From Gemmatimonadota bacterium (GTDB lineage Bacteria > Latescibacterota > UBA2968 > GCA-2709665): a DNA stretch of 64,000 nucleotides. The DNA lies in the NCBI GenBank assembly GCA_028874335.1, contig JAPPJY010000039.1, positions 52,549 through 116,548 of the forward strand. The letters run 5' to 3'. Below, piece after piece: positions 26,937-36,107 of the stretch. Positions within the stretch are counted from its first letter, which is position 1; each line of letters starts with the position of its first letter. A program made the position numbers and the translations under genes. The notes under the pieces were generated by a model. The model saw nothing but the letters and a program-made list of their open reading frames with translations. It was not told the origin of the DNA and ran no database searches.

Positions 26937-26964
26937 TTGACATGCAAATGCAGAATTATATATT
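26937..26964 (+). promoter_or_regulatory. Sigma70-like promoter
   Basis: TTGACA (26937-26942), a 16-nt spacer and TATATT (26959-26964), 45 nt before the Gfo/Idh/MocA start codon at 27010. Confidence 0.6.
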
Positions 26965-27009
26965 GGTGCCGTTTCTGATACGTATCCGGAATCGGAGAAG
27001 GGGGAACTT

Positions 27010-28179
27010 ATGGCCAGGCAACTGAACATCGGCCTTCTGGGTTATTCGTTCATGGGCAAGGCGCACACCAACGCGTTCCGCAAGGTGTCGATGTTCTTTC
27101 CCGATACGGGCGTCGAACCGGTCATGAAGGTGATCTGCGGTTCAAACCGGGAGAACGTGGCGGAGGCCGCGCGGACGTTCGGATGGGAGGAGTACGATAC
27201 GAACTGGGAGAATGTGGTCGCCCGTGACGATATCGACGTCATCGATATCTGTACGCCCGGGAATCTGCATATGCCGATGGCGATCGCCGCCCTCGAGGCC
27301 GGCAAGCACGTCATCTGCGAGAAGCCGCTTGCAAACAACCTGGACGAAGCCAGGGCCATGCTGAGTGCCGCGGAGAGTACCGAAGCAAAGACGATGGTTG
27401 CGTACAACTACCGGCGCGTTCCTGCGGTTGCGCTGGCCAGACAGTTGATCGAAGAGGGCCGGATCGGGCAGATCTATCACTGGCGGGCGGTGTACCTTCA
27501 GGACTGGATCATCGATCCGGATTTCCCCATGGTGTGGCGTTTCGAGAAGGACAAGGCGGGCTCCGGTCCGCACGGGGACTTGAACGCGCACATTATCGAC
27601 CTCGCGCTGCATCTCGTGGGAGACATTCATTCCGTCGTGGCCGCCGATACCACCTTTATCAAGGAACGACCGCTGGCGGAATCGATCGACGCGTCTCTGG
27701 GCGCCACCGGCGGTCAGTCCGATCGGATGGGGACGGTAACGGTGGACGACGCAACGCTTTTCCTGGCGAGATTCGCGAACGGCGCGCTCGGTTCGTTCGA
27801 GGCCACCCGCTTTGCCGCTGGCAGACGCAACCACAACCGGTTCGAGATCAACGGAAGCAGTGGAAGTATTGCGTTCAACCTGGAAAAGATGAACGAACTT
27901 CAGTTTTATTCCAGGGAGGACGAAGGGCATATTCAGGGTTTTCGCGAGATTATTGTGAACGAAGGCGTACATCCGTACATATCGGCCTGGTGGCCGCCGG
28001 GCCATATCGTCGGGTGGGAGCATACATTCGTGCACGAGGTCAAGGACTTTTTCGAAGCGATCGCCAATGACCGGGAGGCTTCACCGAATTTCAGGGAAGG
28101 CGCGCGGGTCCAGGCCGTACTCGAGGCGGCCGGCGATTCGGCGAAATCGGACCGTTGGCGGGATGTCCCGGACGTGTAA
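27010..28179 (+). CDS. Gfo/Idh/MocA-family oxidoreductase
   Basis: A 389-residue protein with [16 protein letters not shown] as nucleotide loop and ICEKPLANN as the catalytic-lysine motif; [17 protein letters not shown] supplies the conserved Asp/His region. Full length. Members oxidise or epimerise sugars and cyclitols with NAD(P). A ribosome site (GGGGGAA) precedes the ATG and a good promoter lies upstream. It is followed at 54 nt by a xylose-isomerase-like epimerase, a very common pairing for cyclitol or rare-sugar catabolism, and then by an importer. Confidence 0.9.
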   Translation: MARQLNIGLLGYSFMGKAHTNAFRKVSMFFPDTGVEPVMKVICGSNRENVAEAARTFGWEEYDTNWENVVARDDIDVIDICTPGNLHMPMAIAALEAGKHVICEKPLANNLDEARAMLSAAESTEAKTMVAYNYRRVPAVALARQLIEEGRIGQIYHWRAVYLQDWIIDPDFPMVWRFEKDKAGSGPHGDLNAHIIDLALHLVGDIHSVVAADTTFIKERPLAESIDASLGATGGQSDRMGTVTVDDATLFLARFANGALGSFEATRFAAGRRNHNRFEINGSSGSIAFNLEKMNELQFYSREDEGHIQGFREIIVNEGVHPYISAWWPPGHIVGWEHTFVHEVKDFFEAIANDREASPNFREGARVQAVLEAAGDSAKSDRWRDVPDV

Positions 28180-28232
28180 ACCCCGGCATCCGTCTGCTGG
28201 CTTCGCAGCACCGGGCGCATATGGAAGGAGCG

Positions 28233-29237
28233 ATGGATATGGCGAGACCATGTACTTTGTTTACGGGCCAGTGGGCCGACCTCCCCCTCGAGGTCATGGC
28301 GGAGAAAGCGGCCTCGTTCGGATACGACGGCCTGGAACTGGCCTGCTGGGGAGACCATCTGGACGTCCGTGAAGCGGCCTCCAGCGACGGCTATTGCCGG
28401 AGCCGGCACGAAATCCTGGAAAAGCACGGGCTGAAGTTCTGGGCGATCAGCAATCATCTCGCGGGTCAGGCGGTTTGCGACAATATCGACGAACGCCACC
28501 AGTCGATACTGCCCCCGCACGTATGGGGCGACGGCGAACCGGAAGGCGTGAAACGACGGGCGGCCGAGGACATGATGACGTCGGCGGAAGCGGCAAAGGC
28601 GCTGGGCGTCAGCGTGGTGAACGGTTTTACGGGATCGTCCGTCTGGCACCTGCTGTATTCGTTTCCGCCGGTGTCCCCGGATGCGATCGACGCCGGTTTC
28701 CGGGATTTCGCGGATCGATGGAATCCCATTCTCGATGCGTTTGCGAAGCACGGCGTCCGGTTTGCTCTCGAGGTGCATCCAACGGAAATCGCGTTCGATA
28801 TCGCCTCTGCCGCACGGGCGGTCGCGGCGGTGGGTGGCCGGAGCGAGTTCGGCTTCAATTACGATCCGAGCCACCTCGTCTATCAGAACGTGGACTACGT
28901 GGCGTTTATCCGGGAATTCAGGGACCGCATCTATCACGTGCATATGAAAGACGCGTACCTGTCGCCGATGCCCACGCGAGCGGGGATTTTCGGCGGCCAC
29001 ACCGAGTTTGGCGACCCCGATCGTTCCTGGGATTTCAGGTCTCTGGGTCGCGGCAGCGTGGACTTTGAAGAGATCGTACGTGCCCTGAATGACATCGGCT
29101 ATGGCGGGCCCCTGTCCGTGGAGTGGGAAGACTCGGGGATGGACCGGGAACATGGGGCGGCGGAAGCATGCGCCTTTGTGAACAGCGTGGATTTCGAACC
29201 GTCGGCCGTGGCCTTCGACGCGGCGTTCGCGGAGTAG
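28233..29237 (+). CDS. Sugar phosphate isomerase/epimerase (xylose isomerase-like TIM barrel)
   Basis: A 334-residue TIM-barrel protein. [41 protein letters not shown] and YHVHMKDA are the metal-binding strands with the expected Glu, Asp, His and Glu (VEWEDSGMD) ligands. The start is placed at 28233 (MDMARPC); 28239 is equally possible because GAAGGAG is 8 nt before it, while the longer open frame upstream overlaps the Gfo/Idh/MocA gene. Acts with that enzyme, probably on an inositol- or sugar-derived ketose; substrate unknown. Confidence 0.88.
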   Translation: MDMARPCTLFTGQWADLPLEVMAEKAASFGYDGLELACWGDHLDVREAASSDGYCRSRHEILEKHGLKFWAISNHLAGQAVCDNIDERHQSILPPHVWGDGEPEGVKRRAAEDMMTSAEAAKALGVSVVNGFTGSSVWHLLYSFPPVSPDAIDAGFRDFADRWNPILDAFAKHGVRFALEVHPTEIAFDIASAARAVAAVGGRSEFGFNYDPSHLVYQNVDYVAFIREFRDRIYHVHMKDAYLSPMPTRAGIFGGHTEFGDPDRSWDFRSLGRGSVDFEEIVRALNDIGYGGPLSVEWEDSGMDREHGAAEACAFVNSVDFEPSAVAFDAAFAE

Positions 29238-29361
29238 TTGACGGATGTTGGATTCACGCGTTCCGTCCAGGTAGCCGATTGCTGAATCGCAACTTGCGAT
29301 AGGGACGCGGAACCCGCGGTCAGCAGGGCGTGTCACCAGGCCTGCCGGCCGCTTTTTCTTA

Positions 29362-29416
29362 GAAGCTGTGTTGGCATTCCCGGTGCGAAAACCGCAGGGG
29401 ACTTTAATACAACTTC
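29362..29416. repeat. Short diverged copy of the GAAGCTG inverted-repeat element
   Basis: A 55-bp sequence with ends GAAGCTGTGTT and AATACAACTTC. Its right half resembles the right end of the element at 34484-34672, including a shared ACCGC-GGGG and the position just upstream of a ribosome site. The relation is weaker than between the other two copies. Confidence 0.4.
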
Positions 29417-29432
29417 GGAAGGAGAGATCGTC

Positions 29433-30995
29433 GTGTGGATGCGCTTTCTGATTCTGTTCCTGTTGTCTGCCGTCGTTGCCTGCGAGGCCGATCGCCCCAG
29501 GACACTGGTGTTTGGCAGGGGCGGCGATACTGTGGGGCTGGATCCCGCACTGGAGACCGACGGTGAGTCATTCAAGGTCTGCGACAATATCTACGACAAC
29601 CTTGTCACCTTCAGGCCGGAAAACACCGAATTGGCGCCCGGCCTGGCGGCGTCCTGGACCGCGTCGGACGACCTGAAAACGTGGACCTTCAAGCTCAGGC
29701 GAAACGTCTTGTTTCACGACGGCACACCGTTCAATGCGGACGCCGTGGTGTTCTCGCTTGCCCGGCAGTTCAAGCCCGACCATCCATTTCATCGTGTGGA
29801 AGGCGCGTTTCAGTATTGGAACAGCATGTCGATGAGTGAAATCGTCAGCGACGTGAAGAAAGTGGACGATCATACGGTCTCCATAGAGCTGACGCGTCCC
29901 AATGCGCCGTTTCTGTCGAATCTCGCGATGAATTTCTGCGGGATCGTGAGCCCCTCCGCCGTACGGAAGCACGGCGCGGACTTTCCCAGGCACCCCGTGG
30001 GCACGGGTCCGTTTCGATTTGTGCAGTGGATCAAGGACGACCGCGTGGTGCTGGAGCGAAATCCCGACTATTGGGGCGATGCGCCTCAGATCGACAGGCT
30101 TATCTTCAGGAGCATTCCGGAGAATTCCGTGCGCCTGATCGCGCTCATCCAGGGTTCGATTGACGGAATGGACCATCTGGTGCCCGACTTTATTCCGAAT
30201 ATCGAAGAACACCCACACCTCCGGCTCCTGACTCAGCCGGGTATGAACGTCGGGTATATGGCCATGAATATGGACCGGGCGCCGTTCCACCTTCTAAAGG
30301 TGCGAAGGGCGGTGAACCACGCCATCAACAAACAGGCGCTGGTGGACAATCTGTATCAGGGTCTTGCATTGCCGGCGGTCAACCCGATTCCACCCTCGAT
30401 GTGGAGCTATCATGAAGGGGTCGAAGGATACGGCTACGATCCGGAACGGGCCCGGGCGCTGTTGTCCGAGGCCGGCTATGCGGAGGGATTCGAGACCACG
30501 CTATGGGCCATGCCGGTGCCGCGCCCGTATATGCCGCAGCCAAGAAAAATCGCCCAGGCCATCCAGGCCGACCTGCAGGCAGTGGGTATCCGGGCCGAAA
30601 TCGTGAGCTACGAATGGGGAACCTATTTGGACAAGGTTTCCAGAGGGCAGCACGATATGGCGCTCCTTGGCTGGACGGGCGACAACGGCGATCCCGACAA
30701 TTTCCTGTACGTCCTGCTCGACAAGAGCGCCGCGCAACATCCCGCCAACAATATAGCGTTCTACCGCAGCGACGAACTGCACGAGGTGCTGGTGCAGGCG
30801 CAGCGGGAGGTGGACCTCACCGTCAGGACCGGGCTTTACCGGAAGGCGCAGGAAATCGTGTTCCATGATGCGCCCTGGGTGCCCCTGGTGCACGCGGCGC
30901 AGACCGCCGCATTCAAGAAAACGGTAACCGGCTTCACGCTTCATCCTACCGGCAGCAAGTGGTTCCAGAACGTGCGGATCGCGGAAACGGATTGA
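29433..30995 (+). CDS. ABC transporter substrate-binding lipoprotein (SBP family 5, DppA/OppA type)
   Basis: A 520-residue protein with a lipoprotein signal (MWMRFLILFLLSAVVAC, lipid Cys at 17). GLDPALETDGESFKVCDNIYD, LAASWTASDDLKTWTFKLR and FHDGTPFNADAVVFS are diagnostic of family 5 binding proteins for peptides, nickel or oligosaccharides. GTG start at 29433; an ATG at 29439 is an alternative, and GGAAGGAGAG precedes both. It is followed by two permease genes, so it is the periplasmic receptor of one importer. Ligand unknown; the epimerase and dehydrogenase upstream make a sugar possible. Confidence 0.92.
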   Translation: MWMRFLILFLLSAVVACEADRPRTLVFGRGGDTVGLDPALETDGESFKVCDNIYDNLVTFRPENTELAPGLAASWTASDDLKTWTFKLRRNVLFHDGTPFNADAVVFSLARQFKPDHPFHRVEGAFQYWNSMSMSEIVSDVKKVDDHTVSIELTRPNAPFLSNLAMNFCGIVSPSAVRKHGADFPRHPVGTGPFRFVQWIKDDRVVLERNPDYWGDAPQIDRLIFRSIPENSVRLIALIQGSIDGMDHLVPDFIPNIEEHPHLRLLTQPGMNVGYMAMNMDRAPFHLLKVRRAVNHAINKQALVDNLYQGLALPAVNPIPPSMWSYHEGVEGYGYDPERARALLSEAGYAEGFETTLWAMPVPRPYMPQPRKIAQAIQADLQAVGIRAEIVSYEWGTYLDKVSRGQHDMALLGWTGDNGDPDNFLYVLLDKSAAQHPANNIAFYRSDELHEVLVQAQREVDLTVRTGLYRKAQEIVFHDAPWVPLVHAAQTAAFKKTVTGFTLHPTGSKWFQNVRIAETD

Positions 30996-31045
30996 ACGCG
31001 CAGGAACGTCCGCATGGCGACCCCGGATCCGGAACCTGAGAGGCA

Positions 31046-32068
31046 ATGCGAGTGATGGGCGTCTACATCCTGAAACGGCTGTTTCTCCTTGTCCCCATGC
31101 TGCTGGGAATCGTCGTCCTGGTTTTCCTGATGGTACACTTCGTCCCGGGCGACCCGGCGCAGGTGATGCTGGGTGAGCGGGCCAGCGCGGAACAGGTGGC
31201 GGAGCTGCGCAGGCAACTGGGACTGGACCAGGAGTTGCACGTTCAGCTCGGTCTGTACCTGTGGGGACTGGTACAGGGCGACCTGGGGCGATCCTTCAAA
31301 TCCCATGCGAAAGTCTCCTCCGAGTTGCTGGCCAGGTTTCCCGCCACGCTCGAACTGACGTTGGTCAGCATGTTGCTGGCCTGCGGCGTCGGGATCGTTG
31401 CGGGCGTGGTTTCGGCATCCCGAAAGGGAACCGTCATGGATTACCTCGGTATGACGGTTTCCCTGGCGGGGCTGTCGATGCCGATTTTCTGGCTGGGCCT
31501 GATGGTTATTCTGGTGATGTCGGTCTTTCTGGGGTTGTTCCCCGTATCGGGACGGCTCAGCACCCATCTTTTCATTCCGAAGGTGACCGGACTCTATCTG
31601 GTCGACAGCCTGCTGGCCCGTGACTTGAGGGCTTTCGGCGACGCCGTCTGGCATCTCGTGCTGCCCGGTCTTACGCTGGGCACCGTGCCGATGGCGGTGA
31701 TCGCTCGGATGACGCGATCCAGCCTCCTTGATGTTCTCAAGGAGGATTACGTACGAACGGCGTGGGCGAAGGGACTGTCGGAACGGATCGTCATCTTCCG
31801 GCATGCGCTGAAGAATGCGTTCATTCCCGTGTTGACCGTAATCAGCCTGCAGTTCGGATTCCTGCTCGGTGGCGCCGTCATTACGGAGACGATCTTCGCG
31901 TGGCCGGGGGTGGGACGGTGGCTGCTGCTGGCTGTTTATTCGAGAGACTTCAGGGCCGTTCAGGGCGGGGTACTGCTGGTTGCGTTGATGTTCGCGCTCA
32001 TCAATCTCATCGCGGACGTGATGTACGCGTGGCTGGACCCGCGCATCAGACACCGGAAGAACGCATGA
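31046..32068 (+). CDS. ABC transporter permease, DppB type
   Basis: A 340-residue inner-membrane permease starting YILKRLFLLVPMLLGIVVLVF, with HFVPGDPAQVM after the first segment and several further hydrophobic helices. The EAA-like cytoplasmic loop DYVRTAWAKGLSERIVIFRHALKNAF contacts the ATPase subunits. It overlaps the second permease gene by ATGA. Belongs to the SBP-family-5 importer with its neighbours. Confidence 0.92.
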   Translation: MRVMGVYILKRLFLLVPMLLGIVVLVFLMVHFVPGDPAQVMLGERASAEQVAELRRQLGLDQELHVQLGLYLWGLVQGDLGRSFKSHAKVSSELLARFPATLELTLVSMLLACGVGIVAGVVSASRKGTVMDYLGMTVSLAGLSMPIFWLGLMVILVMSVFLGLFPVSGRLSTHLFIPKVTGLYLVDSLLARDLRAFGDAVWHLVLPGLTLGTVPMAVIARMTRSSLLDVLKEDYVRTAWAKGLSERIVIFRHALKNAFIPVLTVISLQFGFLLGGAVITETIFAWPGVGRWLLLAVYSRDFRAVQGGVLLVALMFALINLIADVMYAWLDPRIRHRKNA

Positions 32069-32967
32069 ACAGGTCATCCCATCCGGCAGGGGGTACGTTA
32101 ATTGAAGCCGACATGCCGCAGGTCCTGCCCGGCGCAGGCTGGGGCGGGCTGTTCTGGAAACGGCTCCTGAAGAACCGTCTGGCGGCCGCGGGCGGCGTGC
32201 TGCTGCTTGGCTTCCTGTTGCTGGCTATCGCCGCGCCACTGGCGGCGCCGCATGATCCCTATGCCCAGAATCTCTATGAACGTCTCCAGCCGCCGTCGCT
32301 GGCGTATCCGTTCGGCACGGACGACTTTGGAAGGGACGTTCTGAGCCGCGTCATTCACGGTGCGCGGATTTCGCTGCGGATTGGGGTTGCCGCGGTTCTG
32401 ATCGCACTGGTACTGGGCGTTCCCATCGGCCTCGTGTCCGGGTACTGGGGCGGCGCGCTGGATCAGGTGTTGATGCGTGCGATGGACCTGATGCTCGCAT
32501 TTCCCAGCATCCTCCTGGCTATCGCCATTGTGGCGATCCTGGGCCCCGGGTTGGAGAATGCGATGCTGGCGGTCGGAATCGTCGCGGTGCCCCAATACGC
32601 CCGGCTGGTAAGAGCATCCGCGCTGTCCGTGCGCGGACAGGACTACGTTCAGGCTGTCCGGGCGCTTGGCGCGGGGGATTTCCATATCCTGTTCTTTTCG
32701 GTTCTCCCGAACTGTCTGACGCCCCTGATCGTGCAGTCCACGCTCGGTCTGGCTACCGCAATCCTCGATGCGGCGGGTCTGAGTTTCCTGGGATTGGGGG
32801 CGCAGCCGCCCGCGCCGGAGTGGGGCGCCATGCTGACCGGCGGACGGGAACTGGTGCTGCGGGCGCCGTGGGTATTGACGTTTCCTGGCGTGGCGATTTT
32901 CCTGACCGTATTGGCATTCAACCTGCTTGGCGACGGATTGCGCGACGCCCTGGATCCAAGGACCTGA
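32065..32967 (+). CDS. ABC transporter permease, DppC type
   Basis: A 300-residue permease. FWKRLLKNRLAAAGGVLLLGFLLLAI is the first membrane segment; FGTDDFGRDVLSRVIHGARISL and the EAA loop QDYVQAVRALGAGDFHILFFSVLPN are typical of DppC. The ATG at 32065 overlaps the previous stop; the upstream part of the same open frame is overlap with the first permease. No ATPase (DppD/DppF) genes follow, so the ATP-binding subunits must be encoded elsewhere. Confidence 0.92.
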   Translation: MNRSSHPAGGTLIEADMPQVLPGAGWGGLFWKRLLKNRLAAAGGVLLLGFLLLAIAAPLAAPHDPYAQNLYERLQPPSLAYPFGTDDFGRDVLSRVIHGARISLRIGVAAVLIALVLGVPIGLVSGYWGGALDQVLMRAMDLMLAFPSILLAIAIVAILGPGLENAMLAVGIVAVPQYARLVRASALSVRGQDYVQAVRALGAGDFHILFFSVLPNCLTPLIVQSTLGLATAILDAAGLSFLGLGAQPPAPEWGAMLTGGRELVLRAPWVLTFPGVAIFLTVLAFNLLGDGLRDALDPRT

Positions 32968-32985
32968 CCAGGCCGGAGAAAGCTT

Positions 32986-33014
32986 TTGACTTCCCTTTTC
33001 GTGTGGCGTATATT
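32986..33014 (+). promoter_or_regulatory. Strong sigma70-like promoter upstream of an 11-codon ORF
   Basis: TTGACT (32986-32991), an exact 17-nt spacer and TATATT (33009-33014). The expected start site is near 33021, only a few bases before an AAGGAGGT ribosome site. Confidence 0.65.
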
Positions 33015-33041
33015 TCGCTTACACAGAAAGGAGGTGGTCAA

Positions 33042-33077
33042 ATGAGCGAAATGACCAGTGGAGGTGGCTGTAGTTAG
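33042..33077 (+). CDS. Candidate 11-residue peptide MSEMTSGGGCS
   Basis: ATG at 33042 to TAG at 33075-33077 encodes MSEMTSGGGCS. AAAGGAGGT (33027-33035), near-perfectly complementary to the 16S rRNA 3' end, lies 7 nt before the ATG, and a consensus-like promoter lies directly upstream. The Gly-Gly-Gly-Cys-Ser end is unusual. It could be a leader peptide, a precursor of a modified peptide, or chance; no maturase gene is nearby. It is followed by ~290 nt without genes and then rplM. Confidence 0.4.
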   Translation: MSEMTSGGGCS

Positions 33078-33365
33078 GTGCGCTGCCGGGTGCGGGAGAA
33101 CATCTCGTCTGGTAACGCGCCTGGCGAATCTAAACAGCCATCGAAAGACAGGCGATCCGTCGTATTGACGGGCCCCGGCGACTCGTGCGGGGCGCCGTGA
33201 GATGGAAGCCGTCTCAAGAGTTGCGCCGTGAGGAGATGTGGCCGGTGTACCGGCTCCCGAATCGCGGCGCATTTTTTTGAGGGGTGTGTTGACAAAGTCG
33301 CTTTGCGGCCGGGAACCGGGCGTGGTCCGGAGGGACTCTTGAAATGGGCTGAATCGGGTTTATGC
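33078..33365. other. Gene-free leader region upstream of rplM
   Basis: No credible ORF. It contains a possible GCCCCG/CGGGGC hairpin near 33172-33199 and a TTGACAAAGTC at ~33290 that is repeated in the rplM promoter at 33366. It could be a transcribed leader, but no known riboswitch was recognised. Confidence 0.35.
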
Positions 33366-33394
33366 TTGACAAAGTCACACGGGCTCTATATCTT
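33366..33394 (+). promoter_or_regulatory. Promoter of the rplM-rpsI operon
   Basis: TTGACA (33366-33371), a 17-nt spacer and TATCTT (33389-33394), about 80 nt before the rplM coding region. Confidence 0.5.
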
Positions 33395-33475
33395 CTGAGG
33401 CTTGACAATGCGTGGAATTGTCACGGAGAGGGGGTGAGTTTGAATTCGGCGTCGATGCGGACGCCGTTCGGATTT

Positions 33476-33910
33476 ATGAATACGCCAAGCGCTAAAAAGT
33501 CTGACGTCGAACGCAGGTGGTTTCTGGCTGATGCCGAGGGTAAGGTGCTGGGTCGTTTTGCCAGCGAGGTTGCCCGGATCCTGATGGGCAAACACAAGCC
33601 GTATTTTACAACCCACGTGGATACCGGCGATCACGTTATCGTGGTCAACTCCGACAAGATTACGGTCAAGGGCGCGAATAAACCGGACCAGAAGGTGTAT
33701 ACACGATTCAGCGGATATCCAGGCGGCCTGAAAACCAAAACCCTCAAGCGGGCGCTCGAAACGCAGCCGGAGTTCGTGCTGGAGCATGCGATACGGGGAA
33801 TGTTGCCACGCACGAAACTGGGTCGCAGGATGATGAAGAAGGTCCGGATTTACGCGGGTCCCGATCATCCGCACGACAGTCAAGCGCCCGAAGCGATCGA
33901 CCTTGCTTGA
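33476..33910 (+). CDS. rplM: 50S ribosomal protein L13
   Basis: A 144-residue protein with the L13 core: VERRWFLADAEGKVLGRFAS, GKHKPYFTTHVDTGDHVIVV, GYPGGLKTKTL, HAIRGMLPRTKLGRRM and VYAG-like IYAGPDHPH. Start 33476 gives the normal N-terminus (MNTPSAKKSDVER), but it has no good ribosome site. An in-frame TTG at 33440 has GGAGAGGGGG about 6 nt upstream and would add 12 residues; an ATG at 33455 is between them. It forms the universal rplM-rpsI pair with the next gene. Confidence 0.95.
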   Translation: MNTPSAKKSDVERRWFLADAEGKVLGRFASEVARILMGKHKPYFTTHVDTGDHVIVVNSDKITVKGANKPDQKVYTRFSGYPGGLKTKTLKRALETQPEFVLEHAIRGMLPRTKLGRRMMKKVRIYAGPDHPHDSQAPEAIDLA

Positions 33911-33954
33911 ATCCCGCAGTTTGAAGGAATCGATGAACGAGAGGAGGTAGGGTC

Positions 33955-34347
33955 TTGGCAGAGATCCTTGCTTCTGCCAGAGGCCGGCGCAAGTCGGCAA
34001 CGGCAAACGTGAAGCTGTTTCCCGGATCCGGGGAAATCACCATCAACGGCAGGCCGATACTGGATTATCTGAAGCGAGAGACGCTGGTGATGATCGTCGA
34101 GCAGCCGCTGACGGTTACGGAGACGGTTGGACAATACAACATCGTTGCCAGCGCCAAGGGCGGTGGTCTCAGCGGCCAGGCCGGGGCCGTTCGGCTGGGT
34201 ATCGCCAGGGGCCTGCTTGCCCTGAACGAAGAGCTCAAGACGCCGCTGCGCGAGGCCGGGCTGTTGACCCGCGACGCGCGAGAGGTGGAGCGTAAGAAGC
34301 CGGGCCGCCCGGGCGCGCGCAAACGGTTCCAGTTTTCCAAGCGCTGA
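33955..34347 (+). CDS. rpsI: 30S ribosomal protein S9
   Basis: A 130-residue protein starting at TTG (33955) after a strong GAGGAGGTAGGG. ARGRRKSATANVKLFPGSG, YNIVASAKGGGLSGQAGAVRLGIARGL and the basic tail KKPGRPGARKRFQFSKR (which reaches the ribosomal P site) are all conserved. Full length, 44 nt after rplM. Confidence 0.97.
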   Translation: MAEILASARGRRKSATANVKLFPGSGEITINGRPILDYLKRETLVMIVEQPLTVTETVGQYNIVASAKGGGLSGQAGAVRLGIARGLLALNEELKTPLREAGLLTRDAREVERKKPGRPGARKRFQFSKR

Positions 34348-34416
34348 TCGATGGATGTTCAGCCATCGGCGTGTCGCGCACGTGGCGACGCGCCTATTTC
34401 ACATGTGTCCCGACCT

Positions 34417-34446
34417 CAGACCGGGTGTCGGTTTCCGACTGGTCTG
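34417..34446 (+). promoter_or_regulatory. Hairpin in the rpsI-rpsB gap, possible rpsB leader structure
   Basis: CAGACC (34417-34422) pairs with GGTCTG (34441-34446) and an inner GTCGG pairs with CCGAC. No T-run follows, so it is not an obvious terminator. rpsB leaders often bind S2; that role here is inference. Confidence 0.35.
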
Positions 34447-34483
34447 CGGAATGACGGTCACAGAGGATTAACCTGAAGTATCA

Positions 34484-34672
34484 GAAGCTGTTTTAAAATC
34501 ACTGGTGAGTTCCCGAGCGCGAGCGAAAAAGTGACGGTCAAGGCGGGCGAACCCGCCCATATACTAATGTATCGTGGCTGCGCGCCCCTCGCCACTCTTG
34601 GGTGGGTTTGGCCAACGCCGACCGGCGCTTTTGCAGCCGCGCGAAGACCGCCGGGGTTTTTAAAGCAGCTTC
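34484..34672. mobile_element. MITE-like element with GAAGCTG inverted ends
   Basis: 189 bp bounded by GAAGCTGTTTTAAAA (34484-34498) and TTTTTAAAGCAGCTTC (34657-34672), which are inverted copies with one mismatch in 15. It encodes no protein. Its right half recurs in inverted orientation at 63913-64000. It lies between rpsI and rpsB and ends directly at the rpsB ribosome site (ATGGAGGGG). Confidence 0.75.
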
Positions 34673-34685
34673 AATGGAGGGGTGT

Positions 34686-35450
34686 ATGGCTGTTGTAGAA
34701 ATGAAGGCCCTGCTGGAGGCCGGTGTCCACTTCGGGCACCAGACCCGCCGCTGGAACCCGAAGATGAGAAAATTCATCTTCATTGAACGCAACGGCATCT
34801 ACATCATCGATCTGCAGAAAACGCTGAGGCAGATCGAAGAAGCCTACCGTGTGATCAGCGAGGCCGTGGAACGCGGTGAATCGATACTTTTCGTGGGGAC
34901 CAAGAAGCAGGCGAAGGACGTGATTCTTCGCGAAGCGAAGCGCTGCGAGATGTTCCACGTAACCGAGCGCTGGCTTGGGGGCATGCTGACGAACTACCAG
35001 ACCATTCGCCAGAGCATACGGCGCCTCGAATCGCTCGACAAGATGGGCGCGGACGGGACCTACGATAAGTTGACGAAGAAAGAGGTACTGCGGCTGGAGC
35101 GCGAGCGTGAGAAGCTGGAGCGGTCCTTGAGCGGTATCCGTGATATGGGCCGCCTGCCCGGACTGGTATTCGTGGTCGACATAAAGAAGGAAAAGATCGC
35201 CGTACATGAAGCGAGACGTCTCAATATTCCGGTCGTGGCCATCGTCGACACCAACTGCAATCCGGACGACGTCGACTATCCGATTCCAGGAAACGACGAC
35301 GCCATCCGGTCCATCGGACTCATCACACGCCTGGTCGCCGACGCGGTGCTGGAGGGACATAAGATCCGAATAGAAGGTCCCGATCGTACGGACGACGAAC
35401 CCCAGATGCTTGGTCCCGAGATTACCGAAATCACCGAAGTCAACGAATAA
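34686..35450 (+). CDS. rpsB: 30S ribosomal protein S2
   Basis: A 254-residue protein. [56 protein letters not shown] and [25 protein letters not shown] are the canonical S2 blocks. Start 34686 follows TGGAGGGGTGT; the longer open frame runs into the upstream repeat. It is followed by tsf at 33 nt, as in most bacteria. Confidence 0.97.
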   Translation: MAVVEMKALLEAGVHFGHQTRRWNPKMRKFIFIERNGIYIIDLQKTLRQIEEAYRVISEAVERGESILFVGTKKQAKDVILREAKRCEMFHVTERWLGGMLTNYQTIRQSIRRLESLDKMGADGTYDKLTKKEVLRLEREREKLERSLSGIRDMGRLPGLVFVVDIKKEKIAVHEARRLNIPVVAIVDTNCNPDDVDYPIPGNDDAIRSIGLITRLVADAVLEGHKIRIEGPDRTDDEPQMLGPEITEITEVNE

Positions 35451-35483
35451 CGTCCGGAAGGCGCACGCCTGCGGGGAGAACAA

Positions 35484-36083
35484 ATGGCTATTTCTGCGAA
35501 GATGGTTCAGGAACTGCGGGCCAAGACCAATGTGGGGATGATGGATTGCAAGAAGGCCCTCGTCGAGAGCGACGGGGATATGGAGAAGGCCATCGAGCTG
35601 CTGCGGACGCGTGGCGTCGCCAAGGCGGAAGACCGTGCGAACAGGACGGCGAAGGAAGGTTTGATTACGTCTTACATTCACACCGGCAGCAAGCTCGGCG
35701 TGATGCTGGAGGTCAACAGCGAGACCGATTTCGTTGCCCGAACGGATCAGTTCCAGACTTTCGCCAGGGACCTTGCAATGCACATCGCCGCCAGCGCGCC
35801 GGTTGCCGTGAGCCGGGACCAGCTGGATGAGGCGAACATCGAACGGGAACGAAGGATCTTCAGGCAGCAGGCGCTGGATGAGGGTAAGCCCGAACGGGTT
35901 CTCGACCGGATCGTGGAAGGGCGTCTGGAGAAGTATTATCAGGATGTCTGCCTTATGGAACAGCCTTTCGTGAAGGATCCGGACAAGACCGTAAGAGACC
36001 TGTTGATGGATCTGATCGCCCAGTGCGGCGAAAACGTGACCGTCAGACGGTTCGAGCGGTTCGTTCTTGGAGAGGAGAGCTGA
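35484..36083 (+). CDS. tsf: Elongation factor Ts
   Basis: A 199-residue short-form EF-Ts, the nucleotide exchange factor of EF-Tu. The N-terminal UBA-like region KMVQELRAKTNVGMMDCKKALVE (split as two helices) and ETDFVART of the core are conserved. The length is the short ~200-residue type with a single core subdomain, as in Thermus and many other phyla. Lies between rpsB and frr. Confidence 0.96.
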   Translation: MAISAKMVQELRAKTNVGMMDCKKALVESDGDMEKAIELLRTRGVAKAEDRANRTAKEGLITSYIHTGSKLGVMLEVNSETDFVARTDQFQTFARDLAMHIAASAPVAVSRDQLDEANIERERRIFRQQALDEGKPERVLDRIVEGRLEKYYQDVCLMEQPFVKDPDKTVRDLLMDLIAQCGENVTVRRFERFVLGEES

Positions 36084-36107
36084 GTTTTTCACGAAGGGAT
36101 GCAGGAC

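Noticed and set aside
27933..29336. 467-codon minus-strand ORF
   Set aside because: Antisense to the epimerase gene, low-complexity shadow.
34671..36092. 473-codon minus-strand ORF
   Set aside because: Antisense to rpsB and tsf, which are unquestionable.
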